24,732 nucleotides of DNA, from contig DKFJ01000003.1 of assembly GCA_002452335.1 (NCBI GenBank), positions 1 through 24,732 of the forward strand, given 5' to 3'. The position numbers and the translations under genes were made by a program. Source of the stretch: Deferribacteraceae bacterium UBA6799 (GTDB taxonomy: Bacteria > Chrysiogenota > Deferribacteres > Deferribacterales > Geovibrionaceae). Positions 1 to 7,321 of this stretch are shown here, in pieces. A model generated the notes under the pieces. That model did no database searches and was not told where the DNA came from. It worked only from the letters and a program-made list of their open reading frames with translations. Position 1 is the stretch's first letter. The number at the start of each line of letters is the position of its first letter.

Positions 1-30
1 GTCTATGTCCTGCCTGTATTTCATTGCCAT
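1..30 (-). CDS. Start of a probable O-acyltransferase (acyltransferase family 3, OafA/YrhL-like), cut by the window edge
   Basis: Only the first ten codons are in the window. Read from position 30 on the minus strand they give MAMKYRQDID. A Tyr-Arg-x-Asp-Ile-Asp stretch right after the start is typical of membrane O-acyltransferases of the OafA/YrhL type, which usually continue with Gly-Leu-Arg-Ala. The ATG at 30 follows the stop of the glycosyltransferase (31-33) directly; the ATG at 24 is an equally likely start. The position at the end of a fucose synthase-glycosyltransferase operon suits an enzyme that acetylates a surface glycan. Ten residues are very little evidence, so the family call is an inference. 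Confidence 0.42.
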   Translation of the reverse strand, partial: MAMKYRQDID

Positions 31-804
31 CTATCTGTCCACCTTCATCCTGATGATCTTTCTAACCATCTTATCCGGCAGTATCTTTTTCAGCCAGAGC
101 CTAACCGCGGCATTTATAAAAGCGTAAATGTAATACATAAACTGCAATGGACTGATACCGTATCTGCTGATGGTGTCCAGATGGTTTCTGTATACTGTCA
201 GGCGTTTTTTATCGGACAGACCGCCGGGTTCCGTCACGGCTATCTCGCAGGGGATATACAGGAAGTTTTTCTTCTCTTTATAAAGACGGTAAATCATGTC
301 GAAATCCGCGCCCAGTCTCAGCGCACAGTTAAAACCCTTGTCCGCCGCCGCAGATGTCCGCACCAGATGAGCCTGATGGGATGTGAGCATGCCTTTCCAT
401 ATATCTTTCAGACGGTGTCCCCTGACATATTTTTTCATATATCCGTAGTTCACCGTATAGTCGCCGTATATTACGTCCGGATCGTCCTTAACCTTTTCAA
501 AAACATTTTTCAGTGAGTATTCATGGGCGAAGATGTCTCCGGCATTCATGAAAATAATATATTCGCCGGACGCTTTCGCAAGACCTTTGTTCATAGCGTC
601 ATAAATTCCGCCATCCGGTCCGTAAAGAATTACTGAGAATAAACTTTTATGTTCATTTACAACATTCAGTGTCCCGTCTTCGGAAGCTCCGTCCACCACG
701 ATATACTCGTAGTCGGTGAAATGCTGAGCGGTGACGCTGTGAATTGTTTTTAAAAGACCTTCTTTATGGTTTCTGACTATTGTAACAATAGATAGGAGAG
801 GCAT
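31..804 (-). CDS. Family 2 glycosyltransferase (WcaE-like)
   Basis: A 257-residue inverting GT-A glycosyltransferase that probably adds one sugar to a lipid-linked glycan at the cytoplasmic membrane face. The N-terminal strand LLSIVTIVRN (residues 3-12) and VVDGASEDGT (36-45) form the nucleotide-binding start of the fold. GPDGGIYDAMNKG (62-74) and NAGD (87-90, in place of the DxD metal site) are typical of the WcaE-like branch. There is no transmembrane segment. The ATG overlaps the TGA of the upstream fucose synthase gene by four bases (ATGA), and an SD-like GGAG lies just upstream, so the two are translationally coupled. Donor and acceptor cannot be read from sequence; GDP-fucose or a sugar in the same repeat unit is plausible from the neighbour. 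Confidence 0.88.
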   Translation of the reverse strand: MPLLSIVTIVRNHKEGLLKTIHSVTAQHFTDYEYIVVDGASEDGTLNVVNEHKSLFSVILYGPDGGIYDAMNKGLAKASGEYIIFMNAGDIFAHEYSLKNVFEKVKDDPDVIYGDYTVNYGYMKKYVRGHRLKDIWKGMLTSHQAHLVRTSAAADKGFNCALRLGADFDMIYRLYKEKKNFLYIPCEIAVTEPGGLSDKKRLTVYRNHLDTISRYGISPLQFMYYIYAFINAAVRLWLKKILPDKMVRKIIRMKVDR

Positions 805-1964
805 CAGATACGGCTCAGATAGTCGGCATAAGCAGACTGGAGACCTTCCTCCAGACTTATCTTGTGACAGAATCCCATGCTGTGCAGGCGGGAGCAGTCC
901 AGAAGTTTTCTCGGGGTGCCGTCAGGCATCAGCGGGTTGAACCGCAGTTCGCCTTTGAACCCGGCGATATCCCTGATCATATCCGCCACTTTTCCTATGG
1001 ATATCTCATCGCCGGAGCCTATGTTTATGTGGGCATTGCGGTACTGGCCGCTTCTGTCTCCCATGTCCCAGGCGTTTATATTCTCCATGATAAAGCAGGC
1101 GGCGTCAGCCATGTCGTCCACATGCATGAACTCTCTCAGGGGTTTTCCTGTGCCCCACAGGCTCAGAACGACCTTATCGTCCTTTCTCTCTATGCCCAGT
1201 TTTTTCAGAAACTCCATACAGTCCGGAGCATCGCAGTCGTGTTTCAGATTATCCGTCAGGGCTTTCATATCGTCCTGCTCCAGCAGTGTTGCCAGATGTA
1301 TCTTGCGAATCAGAGCGGGAATGACATGAGATCCTTTCAGGTCATAGTTGTCGTTATAGCCGTACAGATTGGTGGGCATCAGCGATATAAAGTTGCATCC
1401 GTGCTGAATGTAGTAGCTCTCGCAGAGCCTCAGCCCGGCGATCTTAGCCACGGCATAAGGTTCGTTAGTATATTCCAGCTCCCCTGTAAGCAGGGAAGAC
1501 TCGGTGATAGGCTGCGGAGCGTGCTTCGGATAGATGCAGCTGCTGCCCAGAAATAACAGTTTCTTAACGTCAAATTCGTATGAATAGTGTATCAGGTTGT
1601 TCTGTATACGCAGATTCTCATAGATGAAATCCGCTCTGTAGGTGTTGTTGGCGTATATCCCGCCCACTCTGGCGGCGCTGTCCAGAACGCACACCGGACG
1701 TATTTTATCAAACATGTTAATGGTCTGCTTCTGATTCGTCAGATCGACCTTCATCATTCTGATCTTTTTTGACTTCACCAGTGAACTATAATCCGCCAGA
1801 TAGTTCTTATATACCGGAGCCGGTTTTTTGGAATAATATGTTCCGACGATATTAGTATATCCCCGCTCAGCCAGTTCACGCACAATGGCGGAACCAACGA
1901 GCCCTGTGGCTCCCGCCACGAGTATACAGTCGTCCTTTTTTATTTTTGTGTTTTGTCTGCTCAA
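804..1964 (-). CDS. fcl: GDP-L-fucose synthase (GDP-4-keto-6-deoxymannose 3,5-epimerase-4-reductase)
   Basis: This extended SDR enzyme converts GDP-4-keto-6-deoxy-D-mannose to GDP-L-fucose with NADPH. The Rossmann motif GATGLVG lies near the N-terminus, SSCIYPKHAPQPITESSL carries the family's catalytic Ser and Cys, and YAVAK supplies the Tyr/Lys pair. SHVIPALIRK and LWGTGKPLREFMHVDDMA are family signatures. At about 386 residues it is longer than the roughly 320-residue E. coli enzyme. Much of the excess is a charged insert between the last two motifs (about residues 235-265). The frame opens at TTG 1976, but TTG 1964 is preferred because GAGG (1971-1974) sits six bases before it and the predicted promoter would leave only about ten bases before 1976. 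GDP-mannose 4,6-dehydratase (gmd) is not in the window and must lie elsewhere. Confidence 0.9.
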   Translation of the reverse strand: MSRQNTKIKKDDCILVAGATGLVGSAIVRELAERGYTNIVGTYYSKKPAPVYKNYLADYSSLVKSKKIRMMKVDLTNQKQTINMFDKIRPVCVLDSAARVGGIYANNTYRADFIYENLRIQNNLIHYSYEFDVKKLLFLGSSCIYPKHAPQPITESSLLTGELEYTNEPYAVAKIAGLRLCESYYIQHGCNFISLMPTNLYGYNDNYDLKGSHVIPALIRKIHLATLLEQDDMKALTDNLKHDCDAPDCMEFLKKLGIERKDDKVVLSLWGTGKPLREFMHVDDMADAACFIMENINAWDMGDRSGQYRNAHINIGSGDEISIGKVADMIRDIAGFKGELRFNPLMPDGTPRKLLDCSRLHSMGFCHKISLEEGLQSAYADYLSRI

Positions 1965-1992
1965 AAAACGCCTCAAAAAAAGATAATCTTTT

Positions 1993-2021
1993 CTTTTAAA
2001 TGATTACCACCTGCCTGTCAA
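1993..2021 (-). promoter_or_regulatory. Sigma-70-type promoter for the fucose synthase operon
   Basis: On the minus strand a perfect -35 TTGACA (2016-2021) is followed after 17 bases by TAAAAG (1993-1998). Transcription would start near 1986, about 20 bases before the TTG at 1964. The -10 is only a partial match. Confidence 0.5.
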
Positions 2022-2084
2022 TTTGATTTCAATATAAGTTATTGTTTATATTTGAAAAACTCACGTCTGCAATATTATTTCAGC

Positions 2085-2112
2085 TTAAATTTATTCGGAT
2101 TCATGTTATATT
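2085..2112 (+). promoter_or_regulatory. Possible promoter of the family 4 glycosyltransferase gene
   Basis: TATATT (2107-2112) lies 16 bases after a weak -35 TTAAAT (2085-2090). Its expected transcription start, about 2119-2120, falls almost on the ATG at 2121, and no Shine-Dalgarno sequence is present, so the message could be leaderless or nearly so. A second weak pair, TTGAAA (2052-2057) and TATTAT (2073-2078), has a short 15-base spacer. Confidence 0.3.
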
Positions 2113-2120
2113 TCTCTTGT

Positions 2121-3197
2121 ATGAAAATATACTACGACAATATCATCTATTTTTTGCAGAATTCAGGGGGAATCAGCCGTTACTGGCACGAGCTGTCCGC
2201 GCGCCTGACAGACACGGACGATGTTCGGTTCATCGAGCGGATGGGCGCCTGCGGCAACAAACTCCGGGAATCTTTCGACATTCCGTCTGAGAAGATAATA
2301 TACGAACAGGATCTTCCTCTGACCCTGTCCCGCTATATGCCTCTGACAGTGCCTGTGGAGACGCCTTCCATATTTCACTCCAGCTACTACAGAGACATCA
2401 CGGACAAAAAAATAAAAAAAATAGTCACTGTGCATGACTTCACCTATGAACATTTTTCCACAGGACTCAGAAAACTGGTGCACACCACCCAGAAACACCA
2501 TGCGGTCAAAAAAGCCGACGGTATTATCTGCATATCCGAAAACACCAGAAGAGATCTTCTGCGGTTCTTTCCCAAAACACCCGAAGAGAAGATAACCGTG
2601 ATACACAACGGCGTCAGCGAGGGGTTCTCGCCTTCCGCTAAGACACGGACGGAGCTGAGAGAGTCCCTGAATCTGCCGGACGAAACCTTCACTGTCTTTG
2701 TGGGGGAGAGGGGCGGATACAAAAATTTTGAGACCGCTGTCATCTCCAGCGCCATGTCGGGATGTTTTCTGCTGATACTCGGCGGAAAAGAACTGACTGA
2801 GAAAGAAAAATTTCTGCTGGAAAAGCATCTGAAAGACAGATACAGAAAATTCGGGTTCGTCTCCAACGAAACCATGAGAGATATATACGCAGTGTCGCTG
2901 TGTCTGCTGTATCCTTCGCTGTATGAGGGTTTCGGCATACCTGTTCTGGAGGCGATGAAATGCGGATGTCCTGCCATAGCCTCCAACACGTCATCTCTGC
3001 CGGAATCAGCGGGAGAAGGCGGGGTTCTGGTGGACGAGATCTCTCCGGAGGGCTTTTCAGACGCCATAGACAGGCTGAAAAGAGGCGGTCACAGAAACGA
3101 AATCATTCAGAAAGGTTTTGCCCACGCGTCTCTTTTTTCATGGGACAGATGTTTTAGCGAAACAAGAGCCTTTTACGAAAAGATACTCTCATTTTAA
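2121..3197 (+). CDS. Family 4 glycosyltransferase
   Basis: A 358-residue retaining GT-B glycosyltransferase. The N-terminus MKIYYDNIIYFLQNSGGISR carries the Gly-Gly loop that contacts the nucleotide-sugar. ITVIHNGVSEGF marks the linker to the second domain. YEGFGIPVLEAMKCGCPAIA is the donor-binding Glu-x7-Glu segment of GT4 enzymes. The frame is open from TTG 2052, but the extra 23 residues come from AT-rich promoter-like DNA, and homologous GT4 proteins begin at MKIYYDN, so ATG 2121 is chosen. The gene diverges from the fucose synthase operon and overlaps the end of the convergent YhcH-like gene by nine bases. The sugar transferred is unknown; a mannose- or rhamnose-type donor would be usual for close relatives. 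Confidence 0.88.
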   Translation: MKIYYDNIIYFLQNSGGISRYWHELSARLTDTDDVRFIERMGACGNKLRESFDIPSEKIIYEQDLPLTLSRYMPLTVPVETPSIFHSSYYRDITDKKIKKIVTVHDFTYEHFSTGLRKLVHTTQKHHAVKKADGIICISENTRRDLLRFFPKTPEEKITVIHNGVSEGFSPSAKTRTELRESLNLPDETFTVFVGERGGYKNFETAVISSAMSGCFLLILGGKELTEKEKFLLEKHLKDRYRKFGFVSNETMRDIYAVSLCLLYPSLYEGFGIPVLEAMKCGCPAIASNTSSLPESAGEGGVLVDEISPEGFSDAIDRLKRGGHRNEIIQKGFAHASLFSWDRCFSETRAFYEKILSF

Positions 3198-3680
3198 CAT
3201 ATCCACCGGTACTTTCAGAACGGTCTTATAGACCCTCTCCGGCGCTCCTGCCCTGACCACGCACATGTGGGCGTCATCCGGATAGAACACGGCGGCGCTT
3301 CCTCCGAGCATGTTCAGGTGATGTCCGGTATCGCCTGTTTTATATGTCACCAGATCTTTTCCTGCGTCATAACTCTCATCTATGGTCAGATCTTTTATAT
3401 TCATAAGCTCTATGCGCTCTCTGCCTTTCAGAACTATCTGAATATCCGCGAATTTTCTGTGGGATTCGAAGAAGCAGTTCTCCCTGTCTTTGGTAAAGAA
3501 GCTCTGCTCGATGGCAAAAATATCATCCGTAATATCGTATCTGACAAAAGCAGGAGCCTCGAGAGCGAATATTCTTTTCACAGCGGCGGAATCACTGTGA
3601 ACCAGCTCGTCCAGATAGGCTCTGACAGCATCGCCCAGCTCAAAATTTCTGATCTTTTCAATATTTGTTATTACAGCCAT
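3189..3680 (-). CDS. YhcH/YjgK/YiaL family protein (NanQ-like sugar anomerase)
   Basis: A 163-residue beta-sandwich (cupin-like) protein of the DUF386 family. The family member NanQ (YhcH) speeds the anomer interconversion of sialic acid, and others act in related sugar-acid metabolism. Family features are FFESHRKFADIQIVLKGRE, which holds the first metal-site His/Asp residues, GHHLNMLGGSAAVFYPDDAHM with more His/Asp ligands, and VYKTVLKVPVD near the end. The start is ATG 3680 because GGGGGA lies about five bases upstream; the longer frame from 3725 adds only AT-rich leader. It points away from, and shares a 112-base control region with, the CMP-sugar synthetase operon. This suggests it acts on the same ulosonic-type sugar; that link is inferred from position only. 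Confidence 0.85.
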   Translation of the reverse strand: MAVITNIEKIRNFELGDAVRAYLDELVHSDSAAVKRIFALEAPAFVRYDITDDIFAIEQSFFTKDRENCFFESHRKFADIQIVLKGRERIELMNIKDLTIDESYDAGKDLVTYKTGDTGHHLNMLGGSAAVFYPDDAHMCVVRAGAPERVYKTVLKVPVDMLK

Positions 3681-3694
3681 ATTTCCCCCATAGA

Positions 3695-3725
3695 AATATA
3701 TCATCCCGATTAAATAAAATATCAA
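3695..3725 (-). promoter_or_regulatory. Possible promoter of the YhcH-like gene
   Basis: On the minus strand TTGATA (3720-3725) precedes TATATT (3695-3700) with a 19-base spacer, or GATATA (3697-3702) with 17 bases. Either is an imperfect match. It would give a short leader holding the GGGGGA ribosome site. Confidence 0.3.
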
Positions 3726-3735
3726 TAAAAATCTG

Positions 3736-3764
3736 TTGCAGTTATAATAAAGCGGTACTATGAC
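3736..3764 (+). promoter_or_regulatory. Probable promoter of the 13-gene glycan operon
   Basis: TTGCAG (3736-3741), a 17-base spacer and TATGAC (3759-3764) lie 28 bases before the first ATG of the operon. A stand-alone TATAAT (3743-3748) lacks a good -35. No other promoter-sized gap exists until the end of the operon at 16025. Confidence 0.4.
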
Positions 3765-3794
3765 ATTTTAATTAAATACAAGCGGTGCTGACAT
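3750..3794 (+). repeat. Imperfect direct repeat in the operon leader
   Basis: AAGCGGTACTATGACAT (3750-3766) recurs as AAGCGGTGCTGACAT (3780-3794), 30 bases apart. The first copy covers the predicted -10 and the second covers the ribosome-binding region and start codon. The 30-base spacing is close to three DNA turns, which would suit a dimeric regulator, but chance cannot be excluded. Confidence 0.35.
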
Positions 3795-4470
3795 GCAGAA
3801 AAAAATTACCGCCCTTCTTCCCATGAAGGGACACTCAGAAAGAGTATCCAATAAGAACATGAGAGATTTCGCCGGAGCGCCGCTCTATCACGCCGTCATG
3901 AAGACACTGCTGAAATGCGGCGGCATCGAAAAAGTGGTTATCAATACCGACAGTCCGGTGATCAAAGAGGACGCTCTGAAGAATTTCGACAGAGTGGAGA
4001 TAATCGACAGACCCGTTGAGATACAGGGTGATTTCGTGGCGATGAACGATATCATCGGATACGACCTGTCCAGACTGGACGGGCAGTATTTCATGCAGAC
4101 CCACAGCACAAACCCGCTGGTGACCTCCGAAACCCTGGACAAGGCGATAGAATTTTTCTTTGACAACCTGAACAGGCATGATTCAGTGTTTTCCGTCACA
4201 CGTCTTCAGACACGCCTCTACTGGCAGGACGGAAAACCGGTGAACCACAACCCGAAAGAGCTTCTGCGCACACAGGATCTGCCCCCAGTATATGAAGAGA
4301 ACTCGAACTTCTTTATATTTTCAAAAGAATCATTCGCCGCATCCGGCAACAAACGCATCGGCGCGAACCCCGCCATGTACGAGATGAACAAGCTGGAGGC
4401 GGTAGACATAGACGAGCCGGAGGATTTTGAGCTGGCGGAGCTGCTCTATATCAAGAGGCACTCTAAATGA
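3793..4470 (+). CDS. CMP-sugar synthetase (acylneuraminate/Kdo cytidylyltransferase family)
   Basis: A 225-residue nucleotidyltransferase that would couple CTP to a 2-keto-3-deoxy sugar acid (sialic, legionaminic, pseudaminic or Kdo-like), giving a CMP-sugar. The N-terminal CTP loop reads LLPMKGHSERVSNKN (residues 8-22). VINTDS (49-54) and MQTHSTNPL (101-109) match family blocks, and VDIDEPEDF (204-212) carries the two Asp residues that bind Mg2+ in NeuA and KdsB. The first loop has Met-Lys where many members have Ala/Ile-Arg. It is the first gene of the operon and overlaps the next by four bases (ATGA). No NeuB/LegI-type synthase lies in the window, so the true substrate is open; see the aldolase at 5615. 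Confidence 0.85.
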   Translation: MQKKITALLPMKGHSERVSNKNMRDFAGAPLYHAVMKTLLKCGGIEKVVINTDSPVIKEDALKNFDRVEIIDRPVEIQGDFVAMNDIIGYDLSRLDGQYFMQTHSTNPLVTSETLDKAIEFFFDNLNRHDSVFSVTRLQTRLYWQDGKPVNHNPKELLRTQDLPPVYEENSNFFIFSKESFAASGNKRIGANPAMYEMNKLEAVDIDEPEDFELAELLYIKRHSK

Positions 4471-5612
4471 CGTTTAACCGTCTTCTCTGGCTTTTTTATA
4501 AAGTAGTGAGAAAACTGCTGAAAAACCTCACCGGATACCATACCCCGTCCGGTTTCAGAAAAGTGAAGGTGACCTGCCGGCTTAATGAGGAAAGCCTGAA
4601 TGACTTCATCACCAAGGTCAGATGGTATGCGCCGGACACGGTCAATTTCTACGTCAGATCAAGATACACAGCCGACACGCCGCCGAATGTTTTTATCAAC
4701 AAAGATACCGAGGCGGATGTCTTTCTGATATCCAGCAAGGCCTGTATCATAAAAAATCTTTTCCGCCTGCACAGAAGCATAGTGGTGGACCCCGCCTTCT
4801 ACGACACGGAGGAATGCGTGGCGTGGAGCTATCTATACGGTCAGGCGGTGAACAGCGCAGACGTATACAGACACATATCCGAAGAGAATTTCATCCGTAT
4901 GACAGAGGAGATGGGGCATAAGGAGAGCGCCTGCTGTTTTCTCACCGGGGAATCGTTCTCAAAATACAGAGAATACCCGGAGCTGAGAGGCATGGTGAAG
5001 ATCATCTGCAACAGCGTGGTGAAGAATGACGAGTTCATGGAATACATCCGTCCGGATATTCTGGTCTTTGCCGATCCGGTTTATCATTTCAGCTATAACA
5101 GATATGCGGAGAACTTCCGCCGGGACGTGCTGAAAACAGTGGAAAAATACGACACATACATAGCCATTCCGGAAAACATGATGCCGCTCATGCTGGCGCA
5201 CTATCCTGCGCTTAAAAACAGGCTGATAGGCATAGGCAGAAACCCGGAATTCAACCTGCCCTCCCACAGCTACCTGACAGTGAAGGTCACAGACAACATA
5301 CTGACATATCTCATGCTGCCACTGGCGTCAGCCATGTGCAGAAAAATCTATCTGCTGGGTGCTGACGGCAGAAGCCCGAACGACAGCATGTTCTGGAAAC
5401 ACAACAGCTCTGTTCAGTATGATTCGCTGATGCAGACGGTGGTGGACGCACATCCCTCTTTCTTCAGAGACAGAAATTATGTAGAATATCAGAATAATCA
5501 CGACAATATGACCGAAAACCTCTTCCGGTTCGGAGAGGCGCAGGGCAGAAGATATATATCACTCAACAGATCATATCTGGCAAGCATAAACTCCAGATAC
5601 AAAGGGGCGTAA
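4467..5612 (+). CDS. DUF115/GT42-like protein, candidate CMP-sugar transferase
   Basis: A 381-residue protein without an obvious close family. Its second half follows the layout of DUF115 (MptE-like, flagellin Maf) and family 42 sialyltransferases. CFLTGESFSKY (157-167) sits where GNGPSL is expected. IICNSVVKN (179-187) and DILVFADPVYHF (197-208) resemble the strand that ends in a catalytic-region Tyr/His in GT42. LPLASAMCRKIYLLGADG (284-301) resembles the conserved YLxGxD strand. The first 140 residues, with a basic amphipathic N-terminus, are unassigned. It is coupled by ATGA to the CMP-sugar synthetase, a common arrangement for a synthetase and the transferase using its product. The transferase role is an inference; a pterin pyrophosphokinase-like function is the alternative. 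Confidence 0.6.
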   Translation: MTFNRLLWLFYKVVRKLLKNLTGYHTPSGFRKVKVTCRLNEESLNDFITKVRWYAPDTVNFYVRSRYTADTPPNVFINKDTEADVFLISSKACIIKNLFRLHRSIVVDPAFYDTEECVAWSYLYGQAVNSADVYRHISEENFIRMTEEMGHKESACCFLTGESFSKYREYPELRGMVKIICNSVVKNDEFMEYIRPDILVFADPVYHFSYNRYAENFRRDVLKTVEKYDTYIAIPENMMPLMLAHYPALKNRLIGIGRNPEFNLPSHSYLTVKVTDNILTYLMLPLASAMCRKIYLLGADGRSPNDSMFWKHNSSVQYDSLMQTVVDAHPSFFRDRNYVEYQNNHDNMTENLFRFGEAQGRRYISLNRSYLASINSRYKGA

Positions 5613-5614
5613 AG

Positions 5615-6367
5615 ATGTCGCTGAAACAGAAGCTGAAAAACAACGAACTCACCGTGGGATCATGGGTCACCATCGGACATCAGTCCGTGGTGGAGATCAT
5701 GGCATCCGCCGGATTCGACTGGCTGACCATAGACATGGAGCACAGCGTGATAGACCTTACCATGGCGCAGAACCTGATGGGACACATTCAGGCGGCGGGG
5801 ATGAAGGCTCTGGTGAGAGTCAGCAAAAACGAGGAAGTGATCATCAAGCGTATAATGGACGCCGGAGCGGACGGAATAATAGTTCCCATGGTGAACAGCC
5901 GTGAAGACGCCGAACAGGCAGTGCGCTATGTAAAATATCCCCCCATGGGAAAAAGAGGCGTGGGGCTCGCCCGGGCGCAGAAATACGGTACAGGTTTTGA
6001 CGAATATAAACAGTGGCTCAACGACGAGTCCGTGATAATAGCTCAGGTGGAGCACATCGACTCCGTGAATAATCTGGAGGAGATAATCTCCACACCAGGC
6101 ATAGACGGAATAATGGTGGGACCATATGACCTGTCCGGATCGATGAACGTACCCGGAGAATATGACAGACCAGAGGTGAAAAAAGCCCTCCTGAAAGTGG
6201 AAGAGGTCTGCAAAAAGGCGAATTTTCCATTAGGTTTCCACGTTATCGCCCCCGAATATGATAAACTGAAAGAAAAAATAGATCTGGGCTATTCGTTTCT
6301 GGCGTTCAGTCTGGATTTTCTCTTCCTCGGGCAGAAGGCCAGAGAGGAAATGGCAAAGGTAAAATAG
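5615..6367 (+). CDS. HpcH/HpaI family class II pyruvate aldolase
   Basis: A 250-residue TIM-barrel aldolase of the 4-hydroxy-2-oxoacid type (HpaI, GarL, YfaU). These enzymes cleave or form a C-C bond between pyruvate and an aldehyde, using a divalent metal. The key residues are present: His43 in DMEHS, Arg68 in LVRV, Glu146 in QVEH and Asp172 in GPYDLSGS, the last two being metal ligands in HpaI. GADGIIVPMVNS (84-95) and PPMGKRG (109-115) are family blocks. The start has AAGGGG upstream and lies two bases after the previous stop. In a glycan operon, beside a CMP-ulosonate synthetase and a HAD phosphatase, it may run in the condensing direction to make a 2-keto-3-deoxy acid; catabolic cleavage is the usual role of the family. 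Confidence 0.88.
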   Translation: MSLKQKLKNNELTVGSWVTIGHQSVVEIMASAGFDWLTIDMEHSVIDLTMAQNLMGHIQAAGMKALVRVSKNEEVIIKRIMDAGADGIIVPMVNSREDAEQAVRYVKYPPMGKRGVGLARAQKYGTGFDEYKQWLNDESVIIAQVEHIDSVNNLEEIISTPGIDGIMVGPYDLSGSMNVPGEYDRPEVKKALLKVEEVCKKANFPLGFHVIAPEYDKLKEKIDLGYSFLAFSLDFLFLGQKAREEMAKVK

Positions 6368-7321
6368 ATGAAGGTATTCGTATCCACACACCCGTTCTCA
6401 GAAACGACACCGGAGCCAATGGCTCTGTTGAAAAAACATAATATCGAAGTGGCGCTGAACCGCTATGAGCGCAAACTGACCTCCGCCGAGCTGGCGCAGG
6501 AGGTGAAAGACGCTGACGTGATAATAGCCGGAACGGAAAACATCACAGAAGAAGTCTTCCAAAACGCCCCCAATCTGAAGCTGATATCCCGTGTGGGCGT
6601 CGGACTGGACGGGGTGGATTTCGACCTGTGCAGACGATACGGAGTGCGTGTGGCATACACGCCGGAAGCTCCCACAACCGCCGTGGCTGAGCTGTGCGTG
6701 GGCATGATGCTCGATCTGGCGAGACAGATAACCCAGTCAGACAACCTGATCCGGAGCGGAAAATGGAAACGCCACATGGGCATGCTCCTCTATGGCAAGA
6801 CCATAGGAATCATCGGGATGGGGCGCATCGGAAAAAGCCTCACCCATATGCTCTCCGGATTCAACGTGAACATTCTGGCGCACGATATCAGCCCGGACAT
6901 AATCTTCGGGCGGAATGAAAAAATAACCTATACCGATAAAATGACCCTGCTGAAAAACAGCGATATAGTCAGCGTTAACCTGCCGCTGAAAAAAGATACA
7001 CGGGATTTCATCACCCTCGCCGATATGAGGATGATGCAGCCCCACGCCTTTCTGATAAACACCGCCAGAGGCGGCATAGTGAACGAGGACGACCTTTATG
7101 AGGCGCTGACCGCCGGAGTGATAGCCGGTGCGGGTGTGGACGTTTTCAACCATGAGCCTTACATCGGCAAGCTAACCGGACTGAAAAACGTCATAATGAC
7201 CTGTCACATGGGGGCTGCGACCATCGACAGCCGATATGACATGGAGATTCAGTCTGTGGAGGAGGCGGTGCGTTTTCTCACGGAAAACAGGCTGAAAAAC
7301 GAGGTGTTCTCTAATGAGTAA
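6368..7321 (+). CDS. D-isomer-specific 2-hydroxyacid dehydrogenase (SerA/GyaR family)
   Basis: A 317-residue NAD(P)-dependent dehydrogenase that interconverts a 2-keto acid and a D-2-hydroxy acid. The Rossmann motif GIIGMGRIGKS (147-157) is followed by an acidic position in AHDIS (171-175), favouring NAD. The catalytic residues are Arg234 in NTARGGIV, Glu263 in FNHEP and His280 in CHMGAA. The length fits the short class without the ACT domain of serine-pathway SerA. It starts directly after the aldolase stop and overlaps the next gene by eight bases. In this setting it probably acts on a sugar-derived keto acid rather than on 3-phosphoglycerate; the substrate is not visible in the sequence. 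Confidence 0.87.
   Translation: MKVFVSTHPFSETTPEPMALLKKHNIEVALNRYERKLTSAELAQEVKDADVIIAGTENITEEVFQNAPNLKLISRVGVGLDGVDFDLCRRYGVRVAYTPEAPTTAVAELCVGMMLDLARQITQSDNLIRSGKWKRHMGMLLYGKTIGIIGMGRIGKSLTHMLSGFNVNILAHDISPDIIFGRNEKITYTDKMTLLKNSDIVSVNLPLKKDTRDFITLADMRMMQPHAFLINTARGGIVNEDDLYEALTAGVIAGAGVDVFNHEPYIGKLTGLKNVIMTCHMGAATIDSRYDMEIQSVEEAVRFLTENRLKNEVFSNE

Noticed and set aside
2052..2120. Upstream TTG start extending the first GT4 protein by 23 residues
   Set aside because: The added residues come from AT-rich promoter-like DNA without a ribosome site, and the family N-terminus matches MKIYYDN at 2121.
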